Below, piece by piece: positions 28,709-37,820 of a DNA stretch of 64,000 nt (within the stretch, counting starts at the first letter, position 1; every line of letters starts with the position of its first letter). Position numbers and translations under genes: made by a program. The notes under the pieces are model-generated. The model searched no databases and was not told the origin of the DNA. It worked only from the letters and a program-made list of their open reading frames with translations. Source of the DNA: Mucilaginibacter aquariorum (GTDB taxonomy: Bacteria; Bacteroidota; Bacteroidia; Sphingobacteriales; Sphingobacteriaceae); assembly GCF_024498135.1 (NCBI RefSeq), contig NZ_JANHOH010000002.1:62001-126000 (forward strand), in the 5' to 3' direction.

Positions 28709-29701
28709 ATGGATCATAACAGAAAGAAATATTTACACCGAAGGTATCTCACCAGGGAGCTTTCTAAAGAAGAACTGAAAGAGTTCTTTAAAATGCTTGA
28801 ACATAGTGATCCGCAGGATTTAGCAGATTTTGATGATATAGCTAACGAATTCCCTTCGGATTTTGAGCCGGCCGAAGATATTGCACAAAAGATATTGAGT
28901 AAACAACAAGCTGGAAAATCTTCGCGCTTAGCTTTAAGAGTAGCAGCTGCCGCCATTATTGGTTTCGTTATATTATTTGGTGGTGTTAAATTTTATCAGG
29001 AATATACCTTTATTCAGAAAACGAAAACTTTCGCTACTGTACGTGTACCGCTTGGTAAAATAAAAAGGGTTAAGCTCGAAGACGGGACATTGATCACGCT
29101 AACTTCAGGTGCGGTTTTTAAATATCCGCAGGCATTTACCAAGACAGAACGCCGGGTTTACTTATTGGAAGGCCAGGCCTTTTTTGAAGTAGCGCACGAC
29201 AAAACCAAGCCATTTCGTGTAAATTCCGGTAAGCTATCCACTACAGCCCTGGGCACATCTTTTATCATCAAACATTATAAAAATTATGGGTACGAGAAGG
29301 TAAGCTTATATACCGGCAAAGTACAGGTTGACCGTAATGGTGTAATTGCCCCGCCGGTTATTTTGCACCCCGGTCAGGAATTTGATTATCATAATGGTAC
29401 GCTAAGTACGGTGACAGGGTTTGATAATTCTGAAGATGCGCTTAAGGCAGGAGCGTTAAACTTTAAGCGTGTGCGTTTTCGGGATGCTATTTACAGCATG
29501 GCATCTTATTATAATGTAAATATCCAATTCAATGAAGAAGATTTTAAGAAATATAGCATCAGCGGTGACTTTAACAACGGTTCTGTAGATACATTGCTTG
29601 GCTCCCTCACTTTTATATATCCATTTAAAGTAAATAAAATCAATTCGTCAACCTATAAACTGACCTTATCGAAAAAACAAAAACATAAAGGCCTTAAATA
29701 G
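28709..29701 (+). CDS. FecR-family anti-sigma factor
   Basis: ATG 28709 is preferred over a TTG four codons upstream. The 330-residue protein has an N-terminal cytoplasmic sigma-binding segment, a membrane helix at about residues 70-90 (AAAAIIGFVILFGGVKF), and the periplasmic FecR domain: ATVRVPLGKIKRVKLEDGTLITLTSGAVFKYP, LEGQAFFEVAHDKTKPFRVNSG, TTALGTSFIIKHY. The DUF4974-like C-terminus follows (FKRVRFRDAIYSMASYYNVNIQF). It would bind the ECF sigma from 27281 and release it on a signal from the TonB receptor. Confidence 0.94.
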   Translation: MDHNRKKYLHRRYLTRELSKEELKEFFKMLEHSDPQDLADFDDIANEFPSDFEPAEDIAQKILSKQQAGKSSRLALRVAAAAIIGFVILFGGVKFYQEYTFIQKTKTFATVRVPLGKIKRVKLEDGTLITLTSGAVFKYPQAFTKTERRVYLLEGQAFFEVAHDKTKPFRVNSGKLSTTALGTSFIIKHYKNYGYEKVSLYTGKVQVDRNGVIAPPVILHPGQEFDYHNGTLSTVTGFDNSEDALKAGALNFKRVRFRDAIYSMASYYNVNIQFNEEDFKKYSISGDFNNGSVDTLLGSLTFIYPFKVNKINSSTYKLTLSKKQKHKGLK

Positions 29702-29783
29702 GAAGTACCGCGGCCAGGCGATACTTCCCTAACAATTTGACCGGATAAACCGGTAATAATCGAAACCACATTACTAAAAAGCA

Positions 29784-32700
29784 ATGCAGCAAATCAAAAA
29801 TATGATTTTTAATTTACCTATAAGTATACATTTAAGAACACAACACACCGCTTATTTATTTATCCTGTTCACCGTTTTATTAAGCAGCCCCCTTTTTGCA
29901 CAGGCAACTGGTAAAACAGATGGCAACAACTATAAAACTATCACTAAACCTGTATCGCTTGAATTTGCGCAGGTAAATGCAGTGCAGATACTCGAAGTAT
30001 TAAAAACACAAACCAATTATAATTTTATTTACAACCCAAACGAGCTTGAAAAGGTTGAACTAAAGAAAGTGAGTTACCGCCAGGAAGCCTTGGGGAAAGT
30101 ACTGGAAAAACTAACCGTATCCGGCATGAACTTTTCCTTGTCGGGCAACTCTATCTATGTAAATTATACCAAACCCACGCCCCTCAGAAAACCAGATCCC
30201 GGCCGTATCAGTGGTAAAATAGTTGACGATAAGGGTGAAACTTTGCCAGGTGCCAGTATAAGGGTTATACAAAACGGGCAAGGTATTACCAGTAGTGTAG
30301 ATGGTAGTTACCAGTTAACGCTTGAACCCGGCACTTACACACTGGAGGTAAGTTATATATCTTTTCAGACAAAACGCATTACAGAGGTTATTGTTAAAGC
30401 CGGGCAGCTTACCAAGCTTGATATCTCTTTAAAGGTATCATCCAGCACTTTAAAGGAGGTCGTAGTACAATCTTCCTTTAAAAGAGAATCGGTAACGGGT
30501 TTGTATGCACAGCAAAAAAATAATGCTTCTATAACGGATGGTATTTCTGCAGAGCAGATATCCCGCACACCCGACAATAATTTGGGGCAGGTACTTAAAC
30601 GAATTAGCGGGGTAACAACTATTGATACGCGTTATGTGGTAGTAAGGGGGTTAACCGAACGTTACAACCAGGCAATGCTTGACGGGGTGATCATCCCCAG
30701 TACGGATATGAACCGCAGAAATTTTTCTTTTGACGTGGTGCCGCAGGAATTGGTGAGTAATGTAGTAGTTAACAAAACGGCCAGTCCGGATATGTCAGCC
30801 GAATTTTCAGGTGGTCAGATACTGATCAACACGTTGGATATTCCCGAGCAAAACTTCAACTCCTTTACCATTGGTACCGGTTATAACAGCCGCACCACCG
30901 GTAAGGATTTTGTAATGCTGGGTGGCCGTGGTAAATACGATTATTTTGGTTTTGATGATGGCCGCAGAAAAACCCCTACCGGCCTGCAATCCTGGACGCA
31001 GCGTAGCGACCCTATTCCTGATTTTGCAGTACCGCAAAGCAAGCTTTTTAACAGCGAACAACTTAAGGCCTATACCTATCAGGGGGCGCCTAATCAAAAT
31101 TACCGTTTTTCACTTGGCCGTTTGTACCAGCTAAAAGAAGGATTAAAATTAGGTTTTACGGGAGGGGTAACTTATCGGAATACGCAGGAAACTAATCCTT
31201 TTGTAACGGTACGAAACTCAAATTTGACTTTTGCCGGCGAGGGCGATCCTATTGATACCGCAGCAATTAGAAGTTCGGGGAGCTTATATAAGTTTAATAC
31301 CACTATTGGTGGGGTTTTAAATGCTGGTGTTCAGGGCGAAAAATTTAAAATCACTTCTAAAAATTACTACTCTCACGTACTTAACGAAACTTCGCAATAT
31401 GCCTCCAGGTATGATGCTACAGAAAGCAACAGATTTATTGAATTTTTCGACAGCCCCGAATTTACCACGGTCTACCAAAGCAAACTGGAAGGCGAAAACC
31501 TGATTGGCAGCAAGGGGTTAAAGTTTAATTGGTCAGGAGCCTTAACCAACATCAGCCAGGATATTAAGGATATGCGGAGGCTGCGTTATAATAAAACTGC
31601 CACCATTGGTGGGGTTGATTATTACGATAGCCCGAATGCGGCCCCTTTTAGCGAAGGTTCCGGCCTTTTTGATTACCGCCTCTCCACTGATATAAATGAG
31701 CGGGATTATAATTGGTCAGGCAGCTTAAGCCAGCCCTTTAATTTTTTAAACGATAAAAGCCTGGTAAAGGCGGGTTACGCTGGCTGGTATAAGCAGCGTA
31801 GTTTAGGTTCTACACAGGCAAGGATTGTTAAACAGGACAACAATGCAGAATTGACGGGCCGGTATGAAGATATCCTGGCTGCCGGGCGCATAGGCGCAAC
31901 TGCCGATTCTGCCTTTTACTATATCGACGATCAAACAAACGGCAAGCAATATACCGGTACTGCCAGGTTTCATGCCGCCTATGTGATGCTTGATCAGCGT
32001 TTTTTTCAAAAATTAAGACTGGTTTATGGGGTAAGGGCCGAGAATTATAACCTGGCTAATAAACAGGATCAGTTTCTTCGCGCGCCCAGGTTTGATGGTT
32101 TTGAGAAAACAAAACCTGCTATTACCGGCGAGAAAAACTGGCGCTTTTTACCCTCTGTAAATGCTACATATAGTTTAACCGAAAAAATGAACCTCAGGGC
32201 GGCATACTCCACAACCATAGTACGGCCCGATTTTAGGGAAACATCCTATTTTGAATTATATGATCCCTACCTGGATGCCTATATAAGTGGCTTTGATGTA
32301 GTCAGCACAAAGATAAAGAACTACGATCTGCGGTATGAGTGGTACCCAGGCGCCGGCGAGATCATATCGGTATCGGGCTTTTACAAGGACTTTGATAAAC
32401 CGCTGGAATTAGTTGATGTACCTGTAAGCGGGGGGCAGGGAAGGAGCCGTTTTTTGCGTTTCCAGAACCAGGACAGGGCAACAAACAAAGGGATAGAGGT
32501 TGAATTCCGTAAATCGTTAAGCTTTATAGCCGATAAGCAATGGCTGCGCGACCTGACGGTTTTTGGGAACGGCACCTTTACAAAGTCAAAAGTATACGCA
32601 GTAGAGTATAAAGCTGAAGCTATAAATAACGGTGAAACTTACGAAGTAGTAAAAACGAGTATCCCGGGGGTAAACCGGCCTTTGTATGGCCAGTCGCCCT

Positions 32701-33086
32701 GGTTGGTAAATGCAGGCATCAATTACAATTCTAAATATGTGGGTGCAAATATAAGTTATAACCGCTCGGGTTACCGGTCATACGTTACCTCGGTTACACC
32801 CAATGCCATTGAATACGAGAATGGCCGCAACCTGGTAGACCTGCAATTGAGCACCCGTTTGTTGAAACAAAAAGCGGAGATCAGGCTGAATATTGCGAAC
32901 ATACTGGATGAGGAAACATTCTTTTATACCAATCCTACCGCGTACATAGGCGGCACTGCCGAGTATAATAATGGCTATGTGCTGGTTAATGGCACGGATG
33001 CCTATGAAAAAGATAAAGGAGACCGTGTTTCTTATCGCACAAAAAACGGAAGAACGGCCAGTTTAACCTTTACCTATAGGTTTTGA
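29784..33086 (+). CDS. TonB-dependent outer-membrane receptor with STN signalling domain
   Basis: This 1100-residue receptor has a signal peptide (cleaved near LFAQA, about residue 40). An STN (secretin/TonB N-terminal) domain at about 55-120 is the part that contacts FecR. A carboxypeptidase-regulatory-like domain follows (ISGKIVDDKGETLPGASIRV), then a plug (RTPDNNLGQVLKRISGVTTI, RYVVVRGLTERYNQ) and a barrel ending in TFTYRF. The final aromatic residue is typical of barrels. It has no SusD partner; two lipoproteins follow instead. Ligand is unknown. Plug features resemble the ferric-citrate/colicin receptor class more than SusC, so metal-chelate or peptide transport is as likely as sugar. 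Confidence 0.94.
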   Translation: MQQIKNMIFNLPISIHLRTQHTAYLFILFTVLLSSPLFAQATGKTDGNNYKTITKPVSLEFAQVNAVQILEVLKTQTNYNFIYNPNELEKVELKKVSYRQEALGKVLEKLTVSGMNFSLSGNSIYVNYTKPTPLRKPDPGRISGKIVDDKGETLPGASIRVIQNGQGITSSVDGSYQLTLEPGTYTLEVSYISFQTKRITEVIVKAGQLTKLDISLKVSSSTLKEVVVQSSFKRESVTGLYAQQKNNASITDGISAEQISRTPDNNLGQVLKRISGVTTIDTRYVVVRGLTERYNQAMLDGVIIPSTDMNRRNFSFDVVPQELVSNVVVNKTASPDMSAEFSGGQILINTLDIPEQNFNSFTIGTGYNSRTTGKDFVMLGGRGKYDYFGFDDGRRKTPTGLQSWTQRSDPIPDFAVPQSKLFNSEQLKAYTYQGAPNQNYRFSLGRLYQLKEGLKLGFTGGVTYRNTQETNPFVTVRNSNLTFAGEGDPIDTAAIRSSGSLYKFNTTIGGVLNAGVQGEKFKITSKNYYSHVLNETSQYASRYDATESNRFIEFFDSPEFTTVYQSKLEGENLIGSKGLKFNWSGALTNISQDIKDMRRLRYNKTATIGGVDYYDSPNAAPFSEGSGLFDYRLSTDINERDYNWSGSLSQPFNFLNDKSLVKAGYAGWYKQRSLGSTQARIVKQDNNAELTGRYEDILAAGRIGATADSAFYYIDDQTNGKQYTGTARFHAAYVMLDQRFFQKLRLVYGVRAENYNLANKQDQFLRAPRFDGFEKTKPAITGEKNWRFLPSVNATYSLTEKMNLRAAYSTTIVRPDFRETSYFELYDPYLDAYISGFDVVSTKIKNYDLRYEWYPGAGEIISVSGFYKDFDKPLELVDVPVSGGQGRSRFLRFQNQDRATNKGIEVEFRKSLSFIADKQWLRDLTVFGNGTFTKSKVYAVEYKAEAINNGETYEVVKTSIPGVNRPLYGQSPWLVNAGINYNSKYVGANISYNRSGYRSYVTSVTPNAIEYENGRNLVDLQLSTRLLKQKAEIRLNIANILDEETFFYTNPTAYIGGTAEYNNGYVLVNGTDAYEKDKGDRVSYRTKNGRTASLTFTYRF

Positions 33087-33290
33087 AAAATGGAAAGATT
33101 TAATAATTAAATAATACTACATATTGGAGATGAAATTACTTTTAAAAAGTGATATAAAATGCTATTAATCAATTAGTTATGAAAAATATTTTTTATATTT
33201 TCCTTGCATTGGTTAAACTAATAGTTCAACTTTACAATGTTTTATAATACAAACAAAACCCTTTTATCCATTAATTAAAAATTCCTACAA

Positions 33291-34724
33291 ATGAAAACAA
33301 TCCATGCAACATTAGCAGTACTCGCAGTAGCTGCTACCTTTGGCCTAACAAGCTGCAAGAAAGATTTAGTTGGTGCAAACGGAGATTTTAACAAATCTTC
33401 TAAAGCGCCTATTGATTACAGTACACTTCCACAAGTGCACTTAAGTGGTGTTTACACTGCAAAACGTGTATTAAGCCCTGATACCTTGTATAAATTAGAC
33501 GGGGTGGTCTATTTTTCGGGTCCTAATGCTAAATTGTACATTAAAGCAGGTACACACGTAGTAACCGGTAATGCGGTAACTTATGGCGGCAGGTCTTTAA
33601 AGGGCGTATTGGTTATTGCCAAAAATGCTCAGATATTTGCAGATGGTAACAAAAACAATGTTACTGAATCGAGCTATAACCCAGACAGCACCATCGTTTT
33701 TGGTCCTGATCCGGCTGTAGCAGCTCCGGTAGCTGGTGATTTTGGCGGTGTTATCCTGTTAGGAAAAGCTCCTACCAATCAGCCAACCACTACGGTTATT
33801 GAAGGTATCCCAACTTCACCGCCGGCCAATGTTACTTATGGTGGAACTACTTCAAATGATAATTCAGGTGTTATACGTTTCGCCCGTATTGAGTATGCAG
33901 GATTTTTATTATCAACTGATAATGAAATCAACGGCCTTACTTTAGGTGGTGTAGGTTCCGGAACAACTTTAAGCCACATCCAGGTATCTTTTAGTAATGA
34001 TGATTCCTTTGAGTTTTTTGGTGGAACAGTTAATGCAGATCACCTTATTGCTTTAGCAGGAACTGATGATGATTTTGATTTTGACAACGGTTACTCTGGT
34101 ACAATTCAGTATGCCATTGCATTGAAAGATCCTTTTTCTGGCCACACAGTTTCTGGTGGTGTAAGCGATGCTAACGGTATCGAATCTGATAACAATGCTG
34201 CAGGAAATGGCGCTTTAACGCCACTTACAAAGCCAAAACTTAGAAACTTTACTATCCTGGGTTACTCTACCAACAGCAACATAGCTGACCTGGAAAAAGC
34301 TAACCACTGGAGAAGAGCATCATCGCTTGATATTCAGAATTCAATTTTGGGTGGGTTTAACACAGGTGCTCATTTTGAAGGTATTACCACCACTGGTTCT
34401 ATATTCCAGAACAATGTGGTGCAGGCATACTCAGCTACATCTACCATCACACCTTCTTATCCGGCTACTTACAGCTTAATCGCTGCTGATAGTTTAAAAA
34501 ACACACCTGCTGCTAATACTTTACTTAAGTTAACAAGCGCTGCTGCTTTCTATGACGAAAGTGCATATACTCCGCTTAACTTAAGGCCATTATCAACATC
34601 TCCTGCGTTTAGCGGTGGAAACACTGCCGGTGGTGGCACATCTTATCGTGGCGCAATTGATCCTGCAGCTACAGCATTAACCATCTGGACAAACAACTGG
34701 ACAGATTTTACACCATCTTTTTAA
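33291..34724 (+). CDS. Beta-helix-like surface lipoprotein, receptor partner
   Basis: This 477-residue lipoprotein has a lipobox at about residue 22 (GLTSCKKD). The body is rich in Gly, Asn, Ser and Thr, with turns such as GVLVIAKNAQIFADG, GVIRFARIEYAGF, LSHIQVSFSNDDSFEFFGGTVNADHLIALAGTDDD and RNFTILGYSTNS. That suggests a right-handed parallel beta-helix. The acidic stretch DDDFDFDNGYSG could bind Ca2+. No catalytic motif is visible. It lies 204 bp after the TonB receptor and is probably its surface ligand-capturing partner, by analogy with SusD; that role is inference. Similar proteins are found in Bacteroidota without a settled function. Confidence 0.75.
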   Translation: MKTIHATLAVLAVAATFGLTSCKKDLVGANGDFNKSSKAPIDYSTLPQVHLSGVYTAKRVLSPDTLYKLDGVVYFSGPNAKLYIKAGTHVVTGNAVTYGGRSLKGVLVIAKNAQIFADGNKNNVTESSYNPDSTIVFGPDPAVAAPVAGDFGGVILLGKAPTNQPTTTVIEGIPTSPPANVTYGGTTSNDNSGVIRFARIEYAGFLLSTDNEINGLTLGGVGSGTTLSHIQVSFSNDDSFEFFGGTVNADHLIALAGTDDDFDFDNGYSGTIQYAIALKDPFSGHTVSGGVSDANGIESDNNAAGNGALTPLTKPKLRNFTILGYSTNSNIADLEKANHWRRASSLDIQNSILGGFNTGAHFEGITTTGSIFQNNVVQAYSATSTITPSYPATYSLIAADSLKNTPAANTLLKLTSAAAFYDESAYTPLNLRPLSTSPAFSGGNTAGGGTSYRGAIDPAATALTIWTNNWTDFTPSF

Positions 34725-34771
34725 GTTTAAGTTTCAATCTGTTTGTTTTATAAAACATAATATAAGTTAAT

Positions 34772-34803
34772 AAGTAGCGGCCCGATTGGGCCGCTACTTT
34801 AAA
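34772..34803 (+). terminator. Terminator after the beta-helix lipoprotein
   Basis: AAGTAGCGGCCC (34772-34783) and GGGCCGCTACTT (34788-34799) form a perfect 12-bp stem with a GATT loop, followed by TTAAA. The next gene starts 9 bp later, so this may attenuate rather than end transcription. Confidence 0.8.
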
Positions 34804-34811
34804 TCATTAAT

Positions 34812-35570
34812 ATGAAAAAATACATTTACATTTTAATATTACTAATTACAACCGCTATTTGTTCCTGCAAAAAAGAAGCTACGCTATCTAAGCCGGCTAC
34901 ATTTGCCAGTGTTACGTTTATCGACCCATTTGATGTGTTTGCCGGCCCCAATGGCCCATTAGTAATCACTTATCAGAGCAAACCCATTGAACCGCGAGCA
35001 GACGGAAGCCTAAAGGTGTTGGCGGGCGAAGGCGAATTTGAGTTTTTTAACTCAGCTGCCAATACCAGTGTTTTGACCAGGAAACTTACTATCAGCAAAG
35101 ACACTGCAAAAACATACGTGTTTTTTAAACCAAACCCCGATGCGGCGCGTGTAGAGCTATTGGAAAACAACCAGCTTTCGGAGCCCCGCCCTGCCACAGA
35201 AGATCGTATAAAAGTTAAAATAGCAAACTTCGCCCAATCTATTCTGGGCAATAAGAATATTAAAGTTGTTTTTAGTCAGAACGGAATTCCGGTAGATACT
35301 ATCCAAACGGTTGGTTCGGAATTTACCAACGGATATTCGGAGATGAGCAGGGAGATCAGGATAATAAGAAATGTAAAGAGACCCACTACTCTTTATTCGG
35401 TAACCTTTTTAGATGAGAATAACAACCCGGTTTTAGATACAAATAGTGTACCCGTTGAAGGTGCATTTATTTCAAATAATAGCGTAGGGGTTAATCTTTA
35501 CACTATAATAATATCCGTTGCCGGAGGTCAAACCCCATCTATTAGTACTCCTACGTTGTTTCAAGACTAA
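34812..35570 (+). CDS. Lipoprotein of unknown function
   Basis: This 252-residue protein has a lipobox near residue 18 (TAICSCKKEA). The mature part looks all-beta, with two Ig- or DUF4397-like domains (FASVTFIDPFDVFAG with LTISKDTAKTYVFFKP; then DRIKVKIANFAQSILG to ISVAGG). No motif marks a function. It closes the TonB receptor cluster, after a hairpin. Position suggests an accessory surface protein of the same uptake system. Confidence 0.75.
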   Translation: MKKYIYILILLITTAICSCKKEATLSKPATFASVTFIDPFDVFAGPNGPLVITYQSKPIEPRADGSLKVLAGEGEFEFFNSAANTSVLTRKLTISKDTAKTYVFFKPNPDAARVELLENNQLSEPRPATEDRIKVKIANFAQSILGNKNIKVVFSQNGIPVDTIQTVGSEFTNGYSEMSREIRIIRNVKRPTTLYSVTFLDENNNPVLDTNSVPVEGAFISNNSVGVNLYTIIISVAGGQTPSISTPTLFQD

Positions 35571-35725
35571 TTTCAAAAAACGGCATTGGTCTTCAATAAA
35601 TCTGACGATTACATGCTGGTAATAAAACTATCGAACAACAACCACTGGAAACGTACGAGGACGCTTTTAATAATTGATTACATATTACAGCACCTTATAA
35701 TTATTATTGCATAATAATTACTGGT

Positions 35726-37048
35726 ATGCAAGCAACCATCCTGATCATTGATGATGAAAAAAAACTGAACGATCTGCTCTCGCGCATTATTGGTTTGGAA
35801 GGGTTTCGTGTAATTCAGGCCTATAATGGCAAAGATGGCATTAAATTACTGGAGCAACAGGATGTGCTGGTGGTATTAAGCGATGTGAAATTACCCGATG
35901 CAAACGGTGTTGACCTTGTAAAAACCATCAAAGCCAAAAAGCCCTATGTAGAGGTAATTAACCTTACCGCTTACGGCACTATTAATGATGGCGTACAAGC
36001 TATTAAAAATGGTGCGTTCAACTATATTGTTAAGGGCGATGATAACGATAAGATAATCCCCTTACTTAACCAGGCAGTTGAAAAAGCGCAACTACAGCAA
36101 AATGCTTTTAATGCGGATAAAAAGATAAGCGGAAAATTCAGTTTCTCGCAGATCATCGGTCAGTCTAAACCCATTGTTGAGGCCGTAGAGCTTGCCCGCA
36201 AGGTGGCTGCTACCGATACCACCGTGTTGCTTTTGGGCGAAACAGGTACGGGTAAAGAAGTATTTGCATCGGCTATACATTACGAGAGCCAGCGCAGGCA
36301 AATGCCATTTGTAGCTATTAACTGCAGCAGCTTTACCGGCGAACTACTGGAAAGCGAACTATTTGGTTACAAAGCAGGTGCCTTTACAGGCGCCTTAAAA
36401 GATAAAAAGGGCCTATTTGAAGAAGCACACCACGGCAGTATTTTTTTGGATGAGATTGGCGAAATGAGCCTGGAGTTACAGGCAAAACTTTTACGTGTAC
36501 TGGAAAGCAAAACTTTTATTAAGCTGGGCGATACACAAACCACTAAAGTTAACATCCGCATTATGGCGGCAACAAACCGCGATCTGCAAAAGGAAGCGGA
36601 GGAAGGAAAGTTCAGGCTTGATCTTTTTTACCGGTTATCCGTATTTACTATCGCCCTGCCCTCGCTTAACGAACGCAAGGAAGACATTGAACTGCTGGCT
36701 AAATACTACCTCAGGTTTTTTACGGATAAAGCAGGCCGGTCTGTTAAGATGAGCGATGAATTTTTAAATCTGCTTAAACGCCATCAGTGGAAGGGAAACA
36801 TCCGTGAGCTGAAGAACGTTATCGAGCGTTCGGTTATTCTTGCCGATGACAGCCTGACCCCGGATACATTACCAACACAATTTAATATTCAAAATGCGGA
36901 TAGCAATTCACTCGATCTGCAGAGCATCGAAAAACAGCACATTAGTAAAGTATTGGCCTACACCAAAGGCAATAAAACCGAAACCGCGCGCCTGCTGGGC
37001 ATCGGCTTAACTACGCTTTACAGAAAGATTGACGAATACGGTTTGTAA
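35726..37048 (+). CDS. Sigma-54-dependent response regulator (NtrC/AtoC family) at the kdp locus
   Basis: This 440-residue regulator has a receiver domain (Asp53 in VLSDVKLP), a central AAA+ domain with Walker A GETGTGKE, GAFTGA (residues 218-223, the sigma-54 contact), Walker B HGSIFLDEIGEM and an arginine finger region. A C-terminal Fis-type helix-turn-helix ends it (KTETARLLGIGLTTLYRKIDEYGL). It would bind upstream sites and activate sigma-54 polymerase. It precedes kdp genes by 590 bp and no KdpE is present, so it is the probable Kdp regulator paired with the kinase at 44597. This link is from context. Confidence 0.93.
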   Translation: MQATILIIDDEKKLNDLLSRIIGLEGFRVIQAYNGKDGIKLLEQQDVLVVLSDVKLPDANGVDLVKTIKAKKPYVEVINLTAYGTINDGVQAIKNGAFNYIVKGDDNDKIIPLLNQAVEKAQLQQNAFNADKKISGKFSFSQIIGQSKPIVEAVELARKVAATDTTVLLLGETGTGKEVFASAIHYESQRRQMPFVAINCSSFTGELLESELFGYKAGAFTGALKDKKGLFEEAHHGSIFLDEIGEMSLELQAKLLRVLESKTFIKLGDTQTTKVNIRIMAATNRDLQKEAEEGKFRLDLFYRLSVFTIALPSLNERKEDIELLAKYYLRFFTDKAGRSVKMSDEFLNLLKRHQWKGNIRELKNVIERSVILADDSLTPDTLPTQFNIQNADSNSLDLQSIEKQHISKVLAYTKGNKTETARLLGIGLTTLYRKIDEYGL

Positions 37049-37641
37049 ATATCGTCCAAATAAATTGTCAGTCTGAGTTATCAAATCCCGTGGCCTTTGA
37101 AGGTGCAATGAAAGATCTTTGCGGCGGGGGAGCTTTACCGGCTATATTATAGTGCATGTTTGCTTGTGCTGGGTTTGGATTTAATGGTGACGTTATTTCG
37201 TCAGTAGCCTATTTTTAAAATTGTTCATTATCAGCTATTTATGTGTTGTCGATGGTGTTCACGGCCGTGAACGTGAACACTTCTCACACCATTTACCAAT
37301 AATTGTCAGTCTGAGCTTGTCGAAGACTTATCCAGCGCTCAACGGTTCGACAAGCTCACCCATGGCATGCTTCTTTAAAACGATGTTAATGCATCAAACC
37401 CTTCGCTCTTTGCGTTTCTGCGAGATATAAAACGTCTGCGCTCTCTGTGTTTTTCCTCCGTTACCTCTGTGGTTAAAAACAACAACCTTTTCCAAAACGA
37501 TAATCAACCCTTCCAAAATGGAAGGGTTTTTTGTTTTAGCAAATCCAGTTAAATCAATCAATTATTTAACAATCAGCAACTTAACAAAATATCTTAACAA
37601 GCGGCATCCCTATTGGCATAGGTGATCAAAATATCAAAACA
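37049..37641. other. Non-coding region upstream of kdp with repeats and palindromes
   Basis: This 593-bp gap has a palindrome GTTCACGGCCGTGAAC at 37257-37272 (flanked by GTGTTCACG/CGTGAACAC at 37255-37280). A dispersed repeat lies at 37301-37365 with GAGCTTGTCGAA and its complement TTCGACAAGCTC, and a stretch of CTCTGTG-type repeat at 37400-37475. A terminator follows (37506-37535). Three TTAACAA copies (from 37566, 37581 and 37594) lie before kdp and may be activator sites. The sequence GGCATCCCTATTGGC at 37603-37617 resembles a sigma-54 -24/-12 element but with GG-N11-GC spacing instead of N10. Confidence 0.5.
37506..37535 (+). terminator. Intrinsic terminator upstream of kdp
   Basis: AACCCTTCCA (37506-37515) and TGGAAGGGTT (37519-37528) pair perfectly with an AAA loop and are followed by TTTTTGTTTT. 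This canonical structure insulates the kdp operon from upstream transcription. Confidence 0.9.
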
Positions 37642-37725
37642 ATGATCACTATAATTCTCTTCCTCGCCATCCTTGTTAGCTGGTGGTTCATTTTTAAATC
37701 TATCGACTGGTTCGAAAAAATCTAA
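37642..37725 (+). CDS. 27-residue membrane micropeptide preceding KdpF
   Basis: ATG 37642 opens 27 codons ending TAA 37725. The product begins MITIILFLAILVSWWFIF, a single membrane helix, and ends in a short KSIDWFEKI tail. It lies 6 bp before kdpF, has the same size and build as KdpF, and sits at the head of the operon. It is not KdpF, which follows with its own signature. A second small Kdp subunit or stabiliser is the likely role, by analogy with KdpF in the E. coli complex. Coding is supported by position, helix and tight spacing, not by homology. Confidence 0.6.
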   Translation: MITIILFLAILVSWWFIFKSIDWFEKI

Positions 37726-37731
37726 CGCATC

Positions 37732-37809
37732 ATGATCGCATTATTTATCATCTCTATCGCGGTTTTCATGTACATGGTATATGTGCTGCTTAAACCCGAA
37801 AATTTTTAA
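37732..37809 (+). CDS. kdpF: Potassium-transporting ATPase small subunit KdpF
   Basis: These 25 codons encode MIALFIISIAVFMYMVYVLL plus KPENF. The pattern of one helix followed by Lys-Pro-Glu-x-Phe is the KdpF signature. KdpF stabilises the KdpABC complex in the inner membrane. It lies 11 bp before kdpA, in its usual position. Confidence 0.9.
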   Translation: MIALFIISIAVFMYMVYVLLKPENF

Positions 37810-37820
37810 TCCTTAACACA

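Noticed and set aside
37049..37500. Short repeats considered as CRISPR
   Set aside because: Repeats are few, unequal and lack regular spacers or cas genes.
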